Source of the DNA: CAYZEZ01 sp964477295
GTDB lineage: Bacteria; Bacteroidota; Bacteroidia; Bacteroidales; SM23-62
Length of the DNA stretch: 8,193 bases
Reading direction: 5' to 3'
Assembly: GCA_964477295.1 (NCBI GenBank)
Contig: CAYZEZ010000220.1
Coordinates: 1-8,193, forward strand
Position numbers and translations under genes: made by a program. This document shows, piece after piece, positions 6,492 to 8,193 of the stretch. Below the pieces are notes generated by a model. It was given only the letters and a program-made list of their open reading frames with translations. It was not told the DNA's origin and did not search any database. The number at the start of each line of letters is the position of its first letter. Position 1 is the first letter of the stretch.

Positions 6492-7256
6492 TTACTTCAA
6501 TCTTTTAGCAATTTTTTCTGCCTGGTTTTTATATGAGCTGTTGCTATTGGCAATCGACTCAAAGTGTTGCCTGGCTGTGACCATATCATTGGTCATGAGG
6601 TAACAGAAACCGAGGCACCATTCAGCCTGTTCGATAAACAGGTTATCGTTTTGATCAAGAATGGTATTAAAGGATTTATCGGCTTTGACATACTGGTCTG
6701 TTTCCAGGTAGCTTATACCTGAATAGAGAGTGGATTCCATGTCTTCCGGATCCTTCATCAGTACCTCCTCGTACAGTGCAATGGCGTCATTGTACAGACC
6801 GGCCTCATACAATTGTCTAGCTTCCTGCAGCAAAGCTGTGGAAGAGGACTCTGCAGACCGGTAGACCATGGTCACCTCATACGGTTCATAGTACTTTTCA
6901 AATATTTCCTGGTTACTCAGTTTGCGTGTTTGCAATTTGTACATTACGCCCACTGAGATCAGGATAGCCACCGAAGCGATAGCTGCATAAGAGATTACTT
7001 TCCTGTACCTTGCAGGTTTTTTAGGATTATTGACTTCGTCACCCAGGTTATTATGAATAATATTAAGCTGGTCGCGAAGATCCAGCACATCTTCATCCCT
7101 GATGGCGTTGTCTACCTCCCGGTACAATTTAATGTCCTCCGCCAGGACTGCATTGTTCTCCAATTCCTTGTTGATCCAATCCAGTTCCTCCCGGCTCAGC
7201 TCCCCATCCAGAAATGGCTGGATGTAGTTCTGATACTTACTAATCTGTTCCATCAT
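6492..7256 (-). CDS. Membrane-anchored TPR protein with an anti-sigma-like cytoplasmic N-terminus
   Basis: This is a 254-residue protein. Residues 1-70 resemble the N-terminal helical region of Bacteroidetes anti-sigma-like regulators (I-Q-P-F-L-D-G-E-L-S-x-E-E, then N-A-V-L-A-E-x-I-K-L-Y-R-E-V-D-N-A-I and a D-V-L-D-L-R-x-Q-L segment). No zinc-binding HxxxCxxC motif is present. A lysine/arginine-rich stretch (79-86, KKPARYRK) precedes a single membrane segment (about 87-107, VISYAAIASVAILISVGVMY), giving an N-in, C-out topology. The outside part has about three TPR units (142-171, 174-205, 209-238; for example ARQLYEAGLYNDAIALYEEVL). In this lineage such proteins often lie beside an ECF sigma factor, but none is present here; a histidine kinase follows after 22 bp instead. 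Two ATGs are adjacent (7254-7256 and 7251-7253) and either could be used. The proposed role is to relay an envelope state inward, which is inference from architecture. Confidence 0.75.
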   Translation of the reverse strand: MMEQISKYQNYIQPFLDGELSREELDWINKELENNAVLAEDIKLYREVDNAIRDEDVLDLRDQLNIIHNNLGDEVNNPKKPARYRKVISYAAIASVAILISVGVMYKLQTRKLSNQEIFEKYYEPYEVTMVYRSAESSSTALLQEARQLYEAGLYNDAIALYEEVLMKDPEDMESTLYSGISYLETDQYVKADKSFNTILDQNDNLFIEQAEWCLGFCYLMTNDMVTARQHFESIANSNSSYKNQAEKIAKRLK

Positions 7257-7338
7257 TATATGATTTAAAATAAAGTTTCATATATCTAGTTTCAAAATGT
7301 ATTTTCTAAATCAAAGAACTTTAATATAATGTATCTCG

Positions 7339-7371
7339 ATGTATACCAGTGCATTACACTAAAGTATACAT
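7339..7371. promoter_or_regulatory. Inverted repeat with phased direct half-site upstream of the TPR-kinase pair
   Basis: ATGTATAC (7339-7346) and GTATACAT (7364-7371) are perfect 8-bp inverted arms. Inside them AGTG (7348-7351) faces CACT (7357-7360), so the whole can fold as a long interrupted hairpin. A further ATGTAT begins at 7329, exactly ten bases (one helical turn) before the left arm. This looks like an operator for a dimeric regulator or a structured leader. It lies 83 bp upstream of the TPR gene start. Confidence 0.4.
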
Positions 7372-7379
7372 GTGGATAA
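7371..7379 (-). other. Single DnaA-box-like nonamer
   Basis: The - strand reads TTATCCACA, a perfect match to the strong DnaA box. I saw no second perfect copy nearby and no dnaA, dnaN or AT-rich unwinding element with it, so this is not evidence of an origin. One match in a window of this size could be chance, or it could be a DnaA-responsive promoter site. Confidence 0.2.
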
Positions 7380-7393
7380 CTCTTCATATCAAT

Positions 7394-7418
7394 CTTTAAG
7401 GATTTATGAATCCTAAAG
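7394..7418. repeat. Hairpin with one bulged base
   Basis: CTTTAAGGATT (7394-7404) pairs with AATCCTAAAG (7409-7418) over ten base pairs with one bulged A and a 4-base loop. It is not followed by a T-run on either strand, so a simple intrinsic terminator is doubtful. It could stabilise or end the transcript of the upstream peptide gene, or lie in the leader of the TPR gene. Confidence 0.35.
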
Positions 7419-7585
7419 TCTGATACTGTTTAACTTGCAACCCGGCTGTTAAGCTTTGTCAAGTCCTTACTGCTTTCACTTCATCCTGCACAGGCATTTC
7501 CAGGCAACATCCTATGATGTTATCCTCAGATCATCCTGGCTAAAATCCAAAATGTCAATGAAAAAATTTCAATACGTTCAGGTCT

Positions 7586-7738
7586 TTAGTCGGGAACCAC
7601 GATATTATGTTCAACGATAACTGGTTCTCCACCTCCCCGAATTTGAAGTAGATCACTTGATGATAAGCGATCTGCATTTAAAGATGCGATTGAAGCATCA
7701 ACTTTTTCTGCGGAAAACAGGGCGATTAGAGATTTCAT
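7586..7738 (-). CDS. Small double-glycine leader peptide (putative exported peptide precursor)
   Basis: This 50-codon gene is not a long frame, but its product is highly patterned. An amphipathic leader begins MKSLIALFSAEKVD. Residues 25-36 read L-S-S-S-D-L-L-Q-I-R-G-G, matching every position of the class II bacteriocin double-glycine leader rule (Leu -12, Ser -11, acidic -8, Leu -7, Ile -4, Gly -2, Gly -1). Cleavage after Gly36 would release GEPVIVEHNIVVPD, a 14-residue acidic peptide. It lacks Ser, Thr, Cys, Lys and Trp, which argues against lanthionine, thiazole or graspetide-type crosslinks. The start context (ACAAAAAATAACAAAA before the ATG) is typical of Bacteroidota. Double-glycine leaders are normally cut by C39-peptidase ABC exporters; none is in the window. 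It lies upstream of, and in the same direction as, the TPR-kinase pair (329-bp spacer), and is divergent from an exported TPR gene. The peptide could be a signal, a bacteriocin or a maturase substrate. Confidence 0.65.
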   Translation of the reverse strand: MKSLIALFSAEKVDASIASLNADRLSSSDLLQIRGGGEPVIVEHNIVVPD

Positions 7739-7989
7739 TTTTGTTATTTTTTGTGGATCATGCCTACTCTGTTAAAAGCTTTTCGGCTAACGCTTAAGGG
7801 ATCAACTCACCTGTTTATTCCACAATTGATTGAAACGTTACCTTGAAAACAAAAAAAAAAAATAAACATTTTCTACATATACCTGTTTTTCAACTACTTT
7901 CAATCTACTTCTTTTATTCATTTACTTAATAAATACACCAGGATTAAGATTTTATTACTTTTATTGAGTATTAAAATGTTTTTAGATAT
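7739..7989. promoter_or_regulatory. Divergent intergenic region between the peptide gene and the exported TPR gene
   Basis: This 251-bp AT-rich spacer must hold the promoters of two diverging genes. It contains a run of 12 A (7851-7862) and an AAAAGCTTTT palindrome (7776-7785) within an imperfect GTTA...TAAC dyad. I could not fit a confident TTTG / TAnnTTTG promoter for either gene. A five-codon frame (7976-7993) ends on the start codon of the TPR gene in an ATGA overlap, which may be chance. Confidence 0.35.
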
Positions 7990-8193
7990 ATGACCAAATA
8001 TTTTATTTATCCAATCATTATTGTTTCAATATTTACAATATCCTATTCCAATCCAATTTCTATTTATAGTGATTTTGGAATCGATTCATTAGAGCTATCT
8101 CATCCATTAGATACACTTGACTCACTCCAATACACATACAACGAATTAGGAAAACAATATTTAATTGAGGGTGATTTTGAGAACGCAGAGAAA
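7990..8193 (+). CDS. N-terminal part of an exported TPR protein, cut by the window end
   Basis: An open frame of 68 codons starts at the ATG at 7990 and runs off the right edge. The first residues (MTKYFIYPIIIVSIFTISYSN) form a clear signal peptide or membrane anchor. After a short polar linker the chain reads YNELGKQYLIEGDFENAEK (50-68), the first helix pair of a TPR unit. In Bacteroidota such N-termini belong to proteins with TPR arrays followed by a CHAT protease-like domain, a LuxR-type helix-turn-helix or a histidine kinase; the visible part does not decide between these. Codon use is more AT-rich than in the left part of the window. It is divergent from the double-glycine peptide gene. 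Confidence 0.7.
   Translation, partial: MTKYFIYPIIIVSIFTISYSNPISIYSDFGIDSLELSHPLDTLDSLQYTYNELGKQYLIEGDFENAEK

Larger units (their letters stand above)
7257..7585. other. 329-bp spacer between the TPR gene and the small peptide gene
   Basis: I find no convincing gene here on either strand. The longest frame I traced is a 31-codon - strand frame (7292-7387) with no recognisable features that runs through a palindrome. The stretch contains several inverted repeats: 7339-7371, 7394-7418, and a structured patch at 7500-7539 where CCAGG (7500-7504) faces CCTGG (7535-7539) around a smaller AACATC/GATGTT hairpin (7506-7521). It should hold the promoter of the TPR-kinase pair and the 3' end of the peptide transcript. 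I could not fit a TTTG / TAnnTTTG promoter with correct spacing. Confidence 0.5.

Noticed and set aside
7371..7379. Replication origin suggested by the DnaA box
   Set aside because: Only one box is present, with no dnaA or dnaN and no box cluster.
7292..7387. A 31-codon - strand frame (MKSYPHVYF...) upstream of the TPR gene
   Set aside because: It runs through the ATGTATAC palindrome and has no signal, motif or helical pattern. Regulatory DNA explains the stretch better.
7500..7553. A short D-F-S-Q-D-D-L-R-I-T segment on the - strand that resembles part of a second double-glycine leader
   Set aside because: It has no start codon in frame, a stop shortly upstream and no Gly-Gly. At most it is a decayed copy, and the resemblance is too short to trust.
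7851..7862. Run of twelve A as an intrinsic terminator tract
   Set aside because: No stable GC-rich hairpin abuts it on the appropriate side for either flanking gene. It more likely is part of the AT-rich divergent promoter region.
7976..7993. A five-codon frame whose TGA overlaps the ATG of the exported TPR gene
   Set aside because: It is too short to judge in AT-rich DNA; noted only as possible translational coupling.
1..8193. CRISPR arrays, tRNA or rRNA genes, insertion sequences
   Set aside because: I saw no regularly spaced repeats, cloverleaf-like segments, transposase frames or terminal inverted repeats.

Overview
The window looks like a chromosomal segment from a member of the Bacteroidota, probably in or near the Bacteroidales/Marinilabiliales. 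The grounds are a DUF3127 protein, a single-domain MnmD, an integrase of the Bacteroidetes type with an Arm-DNA-binding domain, AT-rich start contexts without Shine-Dalgarno sequences, and a promoter close to the Bacteroidetes TTTG / TAnnTTTG type. No lineage-specific RNA gene is present, so the placement rests on protein families recognised by eye.

Left part (1-2251, + strand): the 3' end of a TtcA-like PP-loop tRNA thiolase gene, a short spacer with a degenerate heptamer repeat, then a two-gene unit made of a secreted DUF6599 protein and a DUF362 protein with a twin-arginine signal. Centre (2243-3490, - strand): a full-length tyrosine recombinase, tail to tail with the DUF362 gene. It has lost its catalytic tyrosine and three other active-site residues. 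Next come an AT-rich spacer with a perfect inverted repeat, mnmD (tRNA wobble-uridine modification), and a tight pair of an FKBP-type prolyl isomerase lipoprotein and a DUF3127 OB-fold protein with an SSB-like acidic tail (3720-5562, + strand).

Right part (5612-8193): on the - strand, a membrane-anchored TPR protein with an anti-sigma-like cytoplasmic N-terminus is followed 22 bp later by a histidine kinase that has no sensor domain. Upstream of them, inside a 733-bp stretch that at first looks empty, lies a 50-codon gene on the - strand. Its product fits the classical double-glycine leader pattern (L-S-x-x-D-L-x-x-I-x-G-G) followed by a 14-residue acidic core. Divergent from it, and cut by the window end, is the start of an exported TPR protein. 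These four genes may form one export or signalling locus. That is inference, because no sigma factor, C39 transporter or modifying enzyme is visible inside the window.

The two observations most worth following are the double-glycine peptide gene (7586-7738, - strand) with its TPR/kinase neighbours, and the intact but apparently catalytically dead integrase.
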